Notes under the pieces: model-generated | The model's database searches: none | Seen by the model: the letters and a program-made list of their open reading frames with translations, nothing else | Told to the model about the DNA's origin: nothing | Part shown: positions 33,381 to 43,932 of the stretch, piece after piece | Layout of the letters: each line of letters begins with the position of its first letter | How positions within the stretch are numbered: position 1 is the first letter of the stretch | Source: Lentimicrobiaceae bacterium | GTDB lineage: Bacteria; Bacteroidota; Bacteroidia; Bacteroidales; Lentimicrobiaceae | Length of the DNA: 64,000 nt | Direction of reading: 5' to 3' | Assembly: GCA_020636745.1 (NCBI GenBank) | Contig: JACJXH010000006.1 | Span: 124,001 to 188,000, forward strand | Program-made: the position numbers and the translations under genes

Positions 33381-36300
33381 TTACATGGGTGGAATTTGTT
33401 TTTTTCTTTGTTTTCTGAAAATCTCTGAAAACTTGTCAAATTCGTATCTGTAATAAACGCCAATACCTTGTTTATAAGTAGATACGGACGAACTGATGTC
33501 GTAAGGGTTGTTGGCTTTGTTAAACGCTTTAACCCTAAACCTGCCGTCAGGTGTAATTTTTACATCAATGTTAACATCACCAACAATATTACTGGTGTTT
33601 TGTGTTGAACCTGTGGTGGTTACTCCTAAGTTTCCATCAATAGTTACGCGGTCGTTAAACAAATGGGTAGAAAGAGCGAGTTCAAGTTCTTCGGAAGAAA
33701 GAGCGTCAGCAGTCCGGTAATTGAGTCCGATATCTATATCTTTACTTATCTGCGAAAGCATGTTGCCTAATTGATTGGTGAGCATCTCAATGGAAGAAGA
33801 GCCCACCGTACTTGCCAGAGAAGTGTTTTCAGACGAAAAACTGAAAGATTTCAGCATCAACAGGGAAACCATTTGTTGAGTCATCACTACATTGTTGGTT
33901 GTATCAATAGCTGAAAAAACCATTTGTCTGAGCCTTTGGTCGGCTTCTGGCAAACGGATGCTAAATCCGATATCAGGGTTATATAGGTTATTGTTGAGGC
34001 TAATGATACAGTCAACAGCTTCTGATTTGCCGGCATAATCAGGGTTGTTGGCAAGCTCGGGTATTCCCTTCAGCGACGCTTTGAGCTTATATACCGCTTT
34101 TAAGTTAATATCTGCGTCGTACGGACTTCCTTTGAAAGAGATGAGGCTGCCCGGCTCTATTGAAAATACCCTGTTGAGTACATTGCGAAGTGTAAACAGG
34201 AATGTTCCCTCATTCATTCTGTAATCGCCAAACATGGTGATATCTCCGCGAGTGTCTATCCCCATTTGTATGTTTCCACTTCCGTTTGCTTTGATATTTC
34301 CAATGTCTTCGGGTAAAAAAATCTGGATTCCTGCATCTTTTGTAACATCAAGTATCATATTCAGGTTAACCCCTGAAGTATTGGCTTCAAAGGTCTTTTG
34401 CAGAATATCAGGCCCGGCTTTGTTTACAAATCTTATATATTCATTTTCGGTGGCATCAACTGATAGGTTAATGGGTATGACAATATTGGTATTGGGCTCC
34501 GATTTTACATTGATATCCATCTTGATGTCAGAAAATGGTCCTTTGATTTTAACTGTGCCGGTAGCAAAGGCGCTTCCATAAAATAGCTCATTGTTTTTAA
34601 GAGTTGTGTTAAGCCCGGCCAGGTTATTGGCATTCACCGTAATATCGAGCAGCATATTGCTGAAATACTGGTGCGTAAGTCTGAAGTCACATTTGCCGGT
34701 GTTTCCTAAAGAATCGTAAATTGTGATATTTCTGGCAGAAATCAGGTCAGGTGCAATGGTTACCTGATCGGCAAATGAATAGGTTACATTCAAATAGTCA
34801 ATTTTCATCTGAGTGCGCAACAGCTGGATGCTTCCTGTAAATGAAGGTTCGGAAAAGGAGCCGTCAAGTTTTATATTGCCGGTAGCCATGCCCTTTAAAT
34901 TTGAGGCAAAACCTTGAAGAAAAGGATTGAGTGAAGCCAATTTATAGTTGGTGAGTCCTATATCCAAATCAAAATTATTCTTTAATTTCTTGCCTGTGTA
35001 TATATATCCCTTCACAGTTATGGGATTATGAGTGCCAATATTGCCCTTGTATATTATTTTTCCGTCAATTTCGAGTCCTGATTTTTCATTATCCCAGCGG
35101 CTTAACAGGTGCGCATCGCCCATTTTTTCTTCGTTGAATGCAAGGCTATTTATATTGATATCGGATTGAAGAGTGCGCGCATTGTAAAAATCATTAAGAG
35201 AAATATTGCCGCTAAGAAAACCGTCAAAATTCAGGTCGTCATTGCGAATCAGCATATCAGCATTTGAAATGTCGAGATTGTCGAAATACAGACTAAAAAT
35301 GTCAGCCGGATCTTCAGAGATTTTCCCGTCAATCCTTAGTTTCTGCTTATTTCCTGAAATAATCAGATTGTTAATGGCAACAGAAGTGGAGTCAATCAAA
35401 ATGTCACCTTCCTGATGAGCCATCCAGGGAAGATTGTTGATCACAACATCAACATTTGATAAATTAGACCTGATGACCGGGAATCCGGCAAATAAAAATT
35501 GTCCGGAAATATCACCACGGTTTTTTAAGATAGAATCCTGATTTTGCCATGTAAACTGATATCTGATGCTATCACCCTGCATATAGGTGTCGATTGAAAA
35601 ATTTTCAATGCCCAGTTTGGCAGGGTCATCTGCTGTTGGCTCTTTTAAAAGGATGGATTGCGCTCCTGTGTTAATACTCATCGACCTTCCGGTGTTTTGT
35701 CCGCGAATATACCAGTCGGAAATCAGCAGCCCTTCATACCTGAACTGGCTGGCTTCGCCATTGAGTAAAATGGTGGAGGTGGTAGAGTTATAACTGCCAA
35801 AAAGATTGGCATTTGTGAGCAATTTAAATTGCGGTAAAAATAATTCTGTTAAAGGGGTGATATTTTTTATGTTAATTTCATAATCAAAAAGTTGCTCAAT
35901 CTCAACATGGCGTTCAGCTTTATCTGCAAATTGCACAGAAGGGAGGTAGGTGTTGATGATGTTGTTAAGCGAACTGTAAAACCCGAGAAAAGTGTATTTC
36001 CCATTAATGACAGCGTCCAAAAAATCGGATTTCAATTGTAAGGTTTTATTTTCGTTTGCACTTTTATTCGTGGAAAGCAGTAACTCCTTAAGCTCATATT
36101 TTTTATTTTTTTCGATATAAGTTGTGCTGTCAAACCTTAAGGTTCCTGTCAGATTGTCGATGTTGGACCCTTTAAAATCAAAATCCATGGTGGAGCTAAG
36201 GCATGAAGTTGAGTCTCTTTCCCATAAATTTAACCGGTGCAAATAAGCATTGGTGACTTTTGATTTGAAATTGAATCGGGGCAAACTATCACTAAAATCT

Positions 36301-37778
36301 ACCAGTCCCAGAAAATCAAGTTTGATCAGATCGTCATTCAGGTTTAGGTTTCCGTTAAATTTTCTGTTTTCAAGTTTTCCATCAATGGTTATTCCATTAA
36401 ACTCATTTCCAAGTAGCTCAATTTTCGAAACATTGGCTTTTAAATACAGATTTATATCTTTATAGTCAATGATTATTCCATTGATAGATGAGGAGAAGTC
36501 GACAAGCCCTAGTTTGCCTGATTCGGGAAATGTTTTCCCCAAATCCCAGTCAATAAGACTAAGGTGACCGTCGTAGGCAATATTATTTTTACTGATAGTT
36601 TTCAGGCTTAAGTCTGTTTTCAGTGTTCCCAATCCGGTTTTAAAATCTGCCGATGATACAAAATCGTTGATAAACCCGGTAAAATAGCCTGTGACACCAA
36701 TAATACCTGCGTTTTTTGCAGCCTCCGGTATTTCCAGATTTTTATAACCAGGAAGTTTAAAGTTGGCAAGATCGTAATAATCGGTTTTGAATTTTTTAAC
36801 CTTCAAATGGATAAATGTTTCAGTAATATCGGGTAATCCGTCCATATTAACATTGCCTTTAAAAATGGTTTGTTTCCCCAAGGCAAGCTGCAGGTTTTTT
36901 GATTTGAGCGATGCCACAGTCCCTTTTACAAGTCCGGCAATTTTAATTTCATTGTCCATTCCCTTTATTTCAGGTGCAAAGTAGCTGATGTCGTTGAGGT
37001 TAAGGGAGGTTTCCCTGAAGTCGCCGGTCATTTTTACACTGTCAATGAAGCTGTTGTAGGCATTGAACCCCGAATGACTGAAAGAAAGGTTCATTTGTAT
37101 GTGACTGGCCGGCGTAAGAATATGCAGGTTATTTGCACTTATTTGAGTGGGTTTTACTGAAAAAACAGCAGATAAATCGGTTAGAACAAAACCTGATTTC
37201 TCCTTTAATGAAAGTGTTTTCAATCTGGCAGTGATGCTGTCTCCGGCAATAGCCAGTTTTCGGATGTCAAGGTTTAGGTTATTGATATTCAAATGGTTGT
37301 AATCAACGCCGTCGGAAATGGGTTGATATAATTCGTCGTTGTACGAAAAACTGCAATCTTTGAGCCTGATTCCAGAAATGCCCAGTTTCCATGGCTTCAG
37401 GGTAGTGTCAGCCGGCGTGGTGTCATGAGGGCTGAAATAGTCAACTATAAACGAATAATTCATCGCACTGTCAGCCGCTTGTCTTACCAGATTGATTTCG
37501 CCCTGATGAAGGCTAATGGCATAGATTCCAATAAACCGGTTTTTACGGTTGAGCTTACCTAAATCGAGCCTGAGTGATCGTGCTTTTAGAATATTGCGGT
37601 AATGCTTGTCGGTTATTCTGATGTTTTGCAGTTCAATGTCGAGAAACCATGAAATGTCAAGTCCTCCAACCTGTACAGTTGTACCCAGCTCTTCCGATAG
37701 GTATTTAGCTGTTTTCTGAGCCATCCATGTTTGTACACGCGAAGTTCTGAAAACGCCGTAAATGCTGAGCAATAACAT
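33381..37778 (-). CDS. tamB: TamB-family translocation/assembly protein
   Basis: A 1465-residue AsmA/TamB-type protein. A short N-terminal hydrophobic stretch, then an AsmA-like region (TVQVGGLDISWFLDIELQNI), long beta-helical repeats across the middle and a C-terminal TamB/DUF490 domain (about 1080-1450: GNIQMGIDTRGDITMFGDY, IEPGSLISFKGSPYDADI). Such proteins bridge the inner and outer membranes and move phospholipids or help insert outer-membrane proteins. The anchor helix appears cut: the frame stays open 22 codons upstream of the ATG, encoding KKTLNISFIVIVSLA, which would complete the TM helix, but has no ATG, GTG or TTG. The pairing with divergent tsaD is common in Bacteroidota. Confidence 0.93.
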   Translation of the reverse strand: MLLLSIYGVFRTSRVQTWMAQKTAKYLSEELGTTVQVGGLDISWFLDIELQNIRITDKHYRNILKARSLRLDLGKLNRKNRFIGIYAISLHQGEINLVRQAADSAMNYSFIVDYFSPHDTTPADTTLKPWKLGISGIRLKDCSFSYNDELYQPISDGVDYNHLNINNLNLDIRKLAIAGDSITARLKTLSLKEKSGFVLTDLSAVFSVKPTQISANNLHILTPASHIQMNLSFSHSGFNAYNSFIDSVKMTGDFRETSLNLNDISYFAPEIKGMDNEIKIAGLVKGTVASLKSKNLQLALGKQTIFKGNVNMDGLPDITETFIHLKVKKFKTDYYDLANFKLPGYKNLEIPEAAKNAGIIGVTGYFTGFINDFVSSADFKTGLGTLKTDLSLKTISKNNIAYDGHLSLIDWDLGKTFPESGKLGLVDFSSSINGIIIDYKDINLYLKANVSKIELLGNEFNGITIDGKLENRKFNGNLNLNDDLIKLDFLGLVDFSDSLPRFNFKSKVTNAYLHRLNLWERDSTSCLSSTMDFDFKGSNIDNLTGTLRFDSTTYIEKNKKYELKELLLSTNKSANENKTLQLKSDFLDAVINGKYTFLGFYSSLNNIINTYLPSVQFADKAERHVEIEQLFDYEINIKNITPLTELFLPQFKLLTNANLFGSYNSTTSTILLNGEASQFRYEGLLISDWYIRGQNTGRSMSINTGAQSILLKEPTADDPAKLGIENFSIDTYMQGDSIRYQFTWQNQDSILKNRGDISGQFLFAGFPVIRSNLSNVDVVINNLPWMAHQEGDILIDSTSVAINNLIISGNKQKLRIDGKISEDPADIFSLYFDNLDISNADMLIRNDDLNFDGFLSGNISLNDFYNARTLQSDININSLAFNEEKMGDAHLLSRWDNEKSGLEIDGKIIYKGNIGTHNPITVKGYIYTGKKLKNNFDLDIGLTNYKLASLNPFLQGFASNLKGMATGNIKLDGSFSEPSFTGSIQLLRTQMKIDYLNVTYSFADQVTIAPDLISARNITIYDSLGNTGKCDFRLTHQYFSNMLLDITVNANNLAGLNTTLKNNELFYGSAFATGTVKIKGPFSDIKMDINVKSEPNTNIVIPINLSVDATENEYIRFVNKAGPDILQKTFEANTSGVNLNMILDVTKDAGIQIFLPEDIGNIKANGSGNIQMGIDTRGDITMFGDYRMNEGTFLFTLRNVLNRVFSIEPGSLISFKGSPYDADINLKAVYKLKASLKGIPELANNPDYAGKSEAVDCIISLNNNLYNPDIGFSIRLPEADQRLRQMVFSAIDTTNNVVMTQQMVSLLMLKSFSFSSENTSLASTVGSSSIEMLTNQLGNMLSQISKDIDIGLNYRTADALSSEELELALSTHLFNDRVTIDGNLGVTTTGSTQNTSNIVGDVNIDVKITPDGRFRVKAFNKANNPYDISSSVSTYKQGIGVYYRYEFDKFSEIFRKQRKKQIPPM

Positions 37779-37980
37779 TGCCAGCGAAACAATTACGATG
37801 AATGATATGTTAAGTGTCTTTTTGATAACTTTGCAATCAGATTATTTTGAAAACCGGGGTTCTCAGCCAATGTTCGTCAGATAAGGCTTTAACTTACAAA
37901 AGTCTTAAAAATCACGATACAGGCTTCAAGCCGGTTAAAATTAATTTTTTTACTAATTTGATCCTTTTGTAATAAAAAAT

Positions 37981-39000
37981 ATGCCAGCATATATTCTAGG
38001 AATTGAATCGTCATGCGATGATACATCAGCAGCAGTTATTTGTGACGATGTTATCAAATCAAATGTTATTGCCAATCAACTGGTACATTCCAATTTTGGA
38101 GGTGTTGTGCCTGAACTGGCTTCACGTGCTCATCAGCAAAATATTATTCCGGTCATTCATGAAGCCATGAAGCGGGCCGGCATTCAAAAAAATGAACTCA
38201 GTGCTGTTGCTTTTACACGTGGGCCCGGTTTATTGGGTTCTTTGCTTGTAGGAACTTCATTTGCCAAAGCTTTCGCGCTGGCTTTGGATATTCCCTTGAT
38301 TGAGGTGGATCACATGCAGGCTCATATTTTAGCACATTTCATTCAAAACCCTGAACGTACAAATAAGGTGCCATCCTTCCCTTTTCTTTGCCTTACAGTT
38401 TCAGGAGGCCATACACAAATTGTAAAGGTGAGTAATTATTTTGAAATGGAGATAATTGGCCGGACAATTGATGATGCGGCCGGTGAAGCATTTGATAAAG
38501 CAGCTAAAATCATGAGTCTTCCCTATCCTGGCGGGCCACTTATCGATAAATTCGGGAAAGAAGGCAATCCCCTGGCATTTAAATTTGCCCGCCCTTCCAT
38601 TCAGGGTCTGGATTATAGTTTTAGTGGTTTAAAGACTTCTTTTCTATATTTTTTGCGCGACAGATTAAAGGAAGATGCTGATTTTATTGAAAAAAACAAG
38701 AATGATTTATGTGCTTCCATTCAGCATGCCATTGTTTCTTCGTTGATGGAGAAAGTTTTATTGGCTGTGAAGCAAACTGGAATACACCAGGTGGCTGTTG
38801 CCGGAGGAGTTTCGGCCAATTCTTCCTTACGGGGTACTTTCATCAGCCTGCAGGAGCAGGGTAAAATTGAAGCATTTATTCCTGAATTTCAATATACTAC
38901 CGATAATGCCGCCATGATTGCGGTTGCAGGATATTTCAGATATCTGAATAAAGATTTTGCTGATTTGTCGCTTTCGCCTTATTCAAGATCCGGGGTTTGA
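37981..39000 (+). CDS. tsaD: tRNA N6-adenosine threonylcarbamoyltransferase TsaD
   Basis: A 339-residue ASKHA-fold enzyme that transfers the threonylcarbamoyl group to A37 of tRNAs reading ANN codons, working with TsaB, TsaC and TsaE. It has the family start ILGIESSCDDTSAAV, the metal ligands His111 and His115 in DHMQAHILAHF, the TVSGGHTQ loop, and the C-terminal VAGGVSANSSLR and TTDNAAMIA. Length is standard. Single gene divergent from tamB; the partner genes are not in this window. Confidence 0.98.
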   Translation: MPAYILGIESSCDDTSAAVICDDVIKSNVIANQLVHSNFGGVVPELASRAHQQNIIPVIHEAMKRAGIQKNELSAVAFTRGPGLLGSLLVGTSFAKAFALALDIPLIEVDHMQAHILAHFIQNPERTNKVPSFPFLCLTVSGGHTQIVKVSNYFEMEIIGRTIDDAAGEAFDKAAKIMSLPYPGGPLIDKFGKEGNPLAFKFARPSIQGLDYSFSGLKTSFLYFLRDRLKEDADFIEKNKNDLCASIQHAIVSSLMEKVLLAVKQTGIHQVAVAGGVSANSSLRGTFISLQEQGKIEAFIPEFQYTTDNAAMIAVAGYFRYLNKDFADLSLSPYSRSGV

Positions 39001-39081
39001 TTTGTTTTAATTGTTTTGAGCCAGCCATGCATTGGCTGTGATGGATAATATCGGATGAAAAGGTTTAATTAGTTTTATTTA

Positions 39082-39933
39082 TCATTTTAATTCGATAAAG
39101 CCCTGACCCTTGCTTTTTCTGATCATGCCTGAGTTTCTGTCGTAGGTGTAGGGCTGTATTGGCTGACTTTTATCGGGCATATGTTGTGTAATGTAACTGT
39201 TCAGCAAATAGTCAAAAAGATATCCTGCATATTGATATCCGGTGTTTGAGGCATAATAGTACACCTGGTCAGGTGTGAGCGTGTCAATGGTGTAATAGTA
39301 TTTTACTTCTCCTGTTAGAGGAAAATATCTGAATCCTCCATCAAAATAATCGGTATATGTTTCACTGGCGTATAAGACACGTTTTGCAGTATCATTCTGA
39401 TTTAAATGTGATAGCTCAAGCCAACTGTTTACGTTTAAAGCAGTAATGAACAATCCGTAATTGTAATTTTCCTCATCGCTGTAACTGGCTTCATCGCTGA
39501 TAGAGTCGTAAAACTCTTCAAGTTGCAGCTGAGCCAGATTTACTATCATTGCTTTTGATTTATTGTTGATAAAATCTCCGGTTGAAGCTTCCCTGTAAAC
39601 GGTGTAACCGAGTTGTCTAAGTCCGCGAGATAAACCATTGATATAAGCGTTAAAGAAGCTGGAATCATTCAGATACTGAATCAGATCGCTGTTAAAAAAC
39701 AGCAGAGAATCCTGGACTTCAGCAGGTAATTGATTGAAATTATCAACTGGAGGTATTTTGTAGCTGTATTTATACATAAAATCAGGAGCCAGCAGCAAAA
39801 CTGCTACGGGCTCCTTTTTCTTCATAAATTCAGCTGCAAGTTGTCTTTCAACACTGCACGATCCTGTTAATAACATCAGCATAACAGCCAAGGCAGCTAT
39901 CAAAGACTTTCTGATAAATGGTTTTATTTGCAT
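39082..39933 (-). CDS. Conserved-looking lipoprotein of unknown function
   Basis: A 283-residue protein counted from the ATG at 39933 (one at 39954 would overlap fprA by 7 bp). SPII signal with lipobox LTGSC. The mature part has VAVLLLAPDFMYKYSYK and a GLSRGLRQLGYTVY segment, a middle with several Tyr/Asp-rich strands, and a C-terminal YQYAGYLFDYLLNSYI helix. I do not recognise the family; similar short lipoproteins occur in Bacteroidales. It follows fprA by 14 bp and may be co-transcribed with parC and fprA. No catalytic motif seen. Confidence 0.6.
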   Translation of the reverse strand: MQIKPFIRKSLIAALAVMLMLLTGSCSVERQLAAEFMKKKEPVAVLLLAPDFMYKYSYKIPPVDNFNQLPAEVQDSLLFFNSDLIQYLNDSSFFNAYINGLSRGLRQLGYTVYREASTGDFINNKSKAMIVNLAQLQLEEFYDSISDEASYSDEENYNYGLFITALNVNSWLELSHLNQNDTAKRVLYASETYTDYFDGGFRYFPLTGEVKYYYTIDTLTPDQVYYYASNTGYQYAGYLFDYLLNSYITQHMPDKSQPIQPYTYDRNSGMIRKSKGQGFIELK

Positions 39934-39947
39934 AATAAATGCTTCGA

Positions 39948-41183
39948 TTAGCATTCAGAATCAACAATTAATTCCTGCTCTAACAAAAGTTTGCCAAAAT
40001 TATTGCCATATGCCCGTGCTTTTTCTAACTCGTTGCTATGAGGTGTAAATTTAATAAATAAACTTTCGCCAGCCAGCTTAAGTTTGAGCGTGGTCAGGTT
40101 TGATTCCATCAGTTTGAGTCCTTCACCACTCCACCCGTATGAACCGAAAGCTCCGGCAAGTTTCCCTTTATCCCTTAAAGGATTGATGAGCGCAAAAACC
40201 TGATAAATCTGAAGAAGAATATTTTGATTAATGGTAGGTGTTCCCAGGATAAAGCCAGCGGCTTTTGATAGTTCTTCGTCAATTTCACCAAGAGGCATGG
40301 TTTCAATGTCGTGTAAACGAACGTCAATTTCGCCTGCACTTCTAATGCCTTCAGCTATACTCTCAGCCAGTTGAGCCGTGTTGTGGTAAGCAGATACATA
40401 TCCAATAAAAACCCTTCGCTTGTCGGGTAGCTGCAGAGCCTGTCTGGCCAGTTCTTCTGAAGTGTTGACTGCATTTTGCCAGGTGCTGCGCAAAATAGGG
40501 CCATGTCCGGTGCAAATTTGTTCAATATCCAGCGGTCGGATTTTTTCAATGGCCTTAACCATAAATTTGCTGTAAGGTTTAAGAATTACATCAAAGTAAT
40601 ACTTAAAAGCATCAGCGTAATCACCCACCAGGTCGTCAAACATCAGCTCGCTGCAGTAATGAGCACCAAAGGAATCGCAGGTAAACAATACTTTGTCTTC
40701 TGTCAGATAGGTGTAAATTGAATCAGGCCAGTGCAGATTGGGCGCTCCGATAAATTTCAATGTTTTATTGCCCAGCGAAAGGGTATCTCCGTCTTTTACC
40801 TGCTTGCTCTTAAATTCATAACCAAGCATATCTTTCAGGTACCTCAGTGCATTCCCACTCCCAATTACAGTTGCATTTGGGGCAATTTTAAGCAGATTGT
40901 GAAGGTTTCCCGAATGATCCGGTTCAGTGTGATCAAGAATAATATATTCAATATCGGAGGGATTACATACGCGTTCAATCTTATTGCGGTATGTGTCCCA
41001 GAATTTTTCCTTGGTGGTTTCGATAATGGCAGGTTTTTCTGCATCGATAAAATAGGAGTTGTAGGTTGTGCCATATTTGGTCTCCATTACTACATCAAAA
41101 GTTACGATGTCGTAATCAAGCACACCTATCCATTTTACATCATTAGTCACATCAAGAATTTGTTTGTCTTTCATTGAAATCAA
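39948..41183 (-). CDS. fprA: Flavodiiron protein (A-type flavoprotein, FprA)
   Basis: A 411-residue oxygen/nitric oxide reductase. The metallo-beta-lactamase-like domain (about 30-250) has the diiron ligands in HTEPDH (His85, Glu87, Asp89, His90), His151 in LHWPDS, Asp170 in FTCDSFG and the late TGHGPI histidine. A flavodoxin domain (about 255-405, FIGYVSAYHNTAQLAE) binds FMN. It lacks a rubredoxin domain, so electrons come from a separate partner. In anaerobes it removes O2 or NO without making superoxide. ATGs at 41183 and 41174 are both usable. It is 28 bp downstream of parC on the same strand. Supports an anaerobic lifestyle. Confidence 0.96.
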   Translation of the reverse strand: MISMKDKQILDVTNDVKWIGVLDYDIVTFDVVMETKYGTTYNSYFIDAEKPAIIETTKEKFWDTYRNKIERVCNPSDIEYIILDHTEPDHSGNLHNLLKIAPNATVIGSGNALRYLKDMLGYEFKSKQVKDGDTLSLGNKTLKFIGAPNLHWPDSIYTYLTEDKVLFTCDSFGAHYCSELMFDDLVGDYADAFKYYFDVILKPYSKFMVKAIEKIRPLDIEQICTGHGPILRSTWQNAVNTSEELARQALQLPDKRRVFIGYVSAYHNTAQLAESIAEGIRSAGEIDVRLHDIETMPLGEIDEELSKAAGFILGTPTINQNILLQIYQVFALINPLRDKGKLAGAFGSYGWSGEGLKLMESNLTTLKLKLAGESLFIKFTPHSNELEKARAYGNNFGKLLLEQELIVDSEC

Positions 41184-41211
41184 AGCTTAGTTTAGTGGTT
41201 AATTTTAGTTG

Positions 41212-43917
41212 TCAAAACTCTATACTCATCTGCACGGCATCGTCATCAGGAGGCAGTTTATGGTCCCGTGGCGGCAATTCAACAGTGTGTTCGGTTATTT
41301 GTTCTTTCTGTTCTTCAGAAAGTTCTTCTGTTTGTTCGCTTTCAGGTGGTGTATAGGGAAGAGGTTCCAGTTGTTTTATTTTTTTTACAGCATATGTTGT
41401 AAGCCTTTTGCCTTTTGCTTTTGGGCTTTTTACATCAATAAATTCCGAGGCTATAACTTCTTCGTCGTCCAATACCTTGTTGTTGATTTTGTCGTCAAAC
41501 ACAATCACAAAACGTGGAAGCCAGTCAGTTGAAACTTCAATAAGCTTTGAATCAGGCTCTTCTCCAATAAAATCAGTTTTTTTGTCGGTAATTTCAACCT
41601 GGAATCGTTTGAGATAATAAAACTCTTTTTCTCCATTGTAATACACTGCACTGACAGGCTTGGACTCGTTGAATTTTTCGATGATCAGCATGTCTTCATC
41701 AAAGTGATTGGCGATGTCAAAATTGTAAAGCCGGTATTGGCCTGATTGCATGATGGTGAGGATTTTATCGTCGCCTGAGAAAGCGCCCAAATACCGGCCT
41801 CTTCCTTCGGTATTCAGCCTTCTGATGGAGTCATCAAACCATATATCGCGTGCTCCAAGCGTTGATACCCCTGCTTCGGATAGTGAAATCTTTTTAACCG
41901 GATATTTGGTGAGCGTGTTGCCTTGTGAGCTTCTGCCTTTGATAGCTAAATCGCCAAAATTAAAGTCGAAAACAGGTTTTTTAAGTTTGGGCCTGGGTTT
42001 TAAAATAACTTTAATAACCTCTGCTTCGCCGTTAGGATTGGCCGTAAAGTATAGTACTTTAGACCCTTTAGTGCCTTTGGTCAGCACATATTCCTTGTCG
42101 CGGGTAACTCCCAGCACCGAAAACCGCTTGATAAATGCTCCTCCGGCTTTCCCGTCCTGATAAACCATATTATATACAGTTCTGTCATCATTTTTGCGGA
42201 AAATGTCGATGTGAATGACCTGTTCGCCAACGAATACTTTTTCAGTAACTTTTGTTACAATAAAGGTTCCATCTTCCCTGAATACAATAATATCATCGAT
42301 ATCAGAGCAATCGCAAACAAATTCATCTTTTTTGAGGCTTGTGCCTGCAAACCCTTCAATTCTGTTTACATACAATTTTTGATTGGCAGCAGCTACCATC
42401 ACAGCCTCAATGTTATCAAAGCTTCTTAATTCAGTCCGTCGTTCTCTGTTTTTTCCGTATTTTCTTTTGATATTCCTGAAATACTCGATGGCATATTCAG
42501 TCAGGTTGGCCAGATAATGCTCTACCTGAGCTTTTTCATCGTTCAGGTTTTTAATGATCTCATCGGCCTTGAATGAATTGAATTTGGAGATTCGCTTAAT
42601 TTTTATTTCTGTCAGCCTTAGGATATCCTCCATTACAATTTCACGGTAGAATTGTGGTTTATATGGGTCGAGTCCATGGTCAATAGTTTGAAGAACTTCT
42701 TCCCAGCTACCGCATTCTTCAATGTCGTGATAGATTCTGTTTTCAATAAAAATCTTTTCAAGCGAAGCAAACAGCAGGTTTTCCATCAATTCCTGCCTTC
42801 TTATCAGTAGTTCTTTTTTGAGTAGTTCTACTGTATTAAAAGTCGATTCTCTCAGGATTTCTTTGACACCGATGAAGCGGGGTTTCCCATCCTGAATAAT
42901 GGTATTGTTGGGAGAGATGGATACTTCGCAATCAGTAAAGGCATATAATGCATCTATGGTGGTGTCTGGTGATACACCAGGGGTCAGGTGTATAAGTATT
43001 TCAACAACATTGGCAGTGTTATCGTCAATTTTCCTGATTTTAATTTTGCCTTTTTCGCTGGCATTAACGATGCTGTCAATCAAACCTCCGGTTGTAGTAC
43101 CAAAAGGGATTTCGGTAATGACCAGTGTTTTTTTGTCTAACTGGCTGATTTTTGCCCTTAATCTTACTTTGCCGCCTCTCAGGCCATCATTGTATTTTGA
43201 GCAATCGGCCAGTCCTCCGGTAATAAAGTCGGGGTAAAGCTCAAAATCTTTTTCCTGTAGTACTTTAATGGAAGCATCAATAAGTTCATTGAAATTATGC
43301 GGAAGAATTTTTGAGGCAAGTCCAACTGCAATGCCTTCAACTCCCTGGGCGAGTAATAGCGGAAATTTTACGGGTAAAGTGACCGGTTCTTTGTTTCGTC
43401 CGTCGTACGACATTTTCCACTTGGTTGTTTTGGGGTTGAAAACAACTTCAAGTGCAAATTTGCTGAGCCTTGCTTCTATATACCTGGGGGCAGCAGCATT
43501 GTCGCCTGTAAGAATGTTGCCCCAGTTTCCCTGTTGGTCAATCAGCAAATCTTTTTGCCCCAGCTGAACCAGTGCATCTCCAATAGAGGCGTCGCCGTGA
43601 GGGTGGTATTTCATGGTGTGACCTATAATGTTGGCCACTTTGTTGTACCTGCCGTCGTCCAACTCATCCATAGCATGTAAAATTCTGCGCTGAACGGGTT
43701 TTAGTCCATCAAGTATCTCAGGTACGGCTCGTTCCAGAATTACGTAGGATGCGTAGTCCAGAAACCAATTTTTGTACATGCCTGATAGCTGAATGGTTTT
43801 GTGCATTTCAACAATTTCGGCAACAGGCTGTACTTCAGGGCTTTCTTCCTGGTTATCTCCTGTAAAATCGTTAATATTCTCCTCTTCTGTCATATTTTCT
43901 TTAGCATGCCTTTGCAT
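41212..43917 (-). CDS. parC: DNA topoisomerase IV subunit A
   Basis: A 901-residue type IIA topoisomerase A subunit that decatenates daughter chromosomes. After a 45-residue acidic extension (an ATG at 43893 would shorten it by eight residues) there are GLKPVQRRILHAM, the quinolone-determining YHPHGDASIGDALV (104-117) and the catalytic tyrosine in APRYIEARLS (Tyr146). The C-terminal part is a beta-pinwheel with degenerate repeats and no clear gyrase box, which favours ParC over GyrA. An acidic tail ends the protein. It lies 15 bp after the BatA-like gene on the same strand. Its ParE partner is not in the window. Confidence 0.92.
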   Translation of the reverse strand: MQRHAKENMTEEENINDFTGDNQEESPEVQPVAEIVEMHKTIQLSGMYKNWFLDYASYVILERAVPEILDGLKPVQRRILHAMDELDDGRYNKVANIIGHTMKYHPHGDASIGDALVQLGQKDLLIDQQGNWGNILTGDNAAAPRYIEARLSKFALEVVFNPKTTKWKMSYDGRNKEPVTLPVKFPLLLAQGVEGIAVGLASKILPHNFNELIDASIKVLQEKDFELYPDFITGGLADCSKYNDGLRGGKVRLRAKISQLDKKTLVITEIPFGTTTGGLIDSIVNASEKGKIKIRKIDDNTANVVEILIHLTPGVSPDTTIDALYAFTDCEVSISPNNTIIQDGKPRFIGVKEILRESTFNTVELLKKELLIRRQELMENLLFASLEKIFIENRIYHDIEECGSWEEVLQTIDHGLDPYKPQFYREIVMEDILRLTEIKIKRISKFNSFKADEIIKNLNDEKAQVEHYLANLTEYAIEYFRNIKRKYGKNRERRTELRSFDNIEAVMVAAANQKLYVNRIEGFAGTSLKKDEFVCDCSDIDDIIVFREDGTFIVTKVTEKVFVGEQVIHIDIFRKNDDRTVYNMVYQDGKAGGAFIKRFSVLGVTRDKEYVLTKGTKGSKVLYFTANPNGEAEVIKVILKPRPKLKKPVFDFNFGDLAIKGRSSQGNTLTKYPVKKISLSEAGVSTLGARDIWFDDSIRRLNTEGRGRYLGAFSGDDKILTIMQSGQYRLYNFDIANHFDEDMLIIEKFNESKPVSAVYYNGEKEFYYLKRFQVEITDKKTDFIGEEPDSKLIEVSTDWLPRFVIVFDDKINNKVLDDEEVIASEFIDVKSPKAKGKRLTTYAVKKIKQLEPLPYTPPESEQTEELSEEQKEQITEHTVELPPRDHKLPPDDDAVQMSIEF

Positions 43918-43932
43918 GCAAGCGTATTAAAA

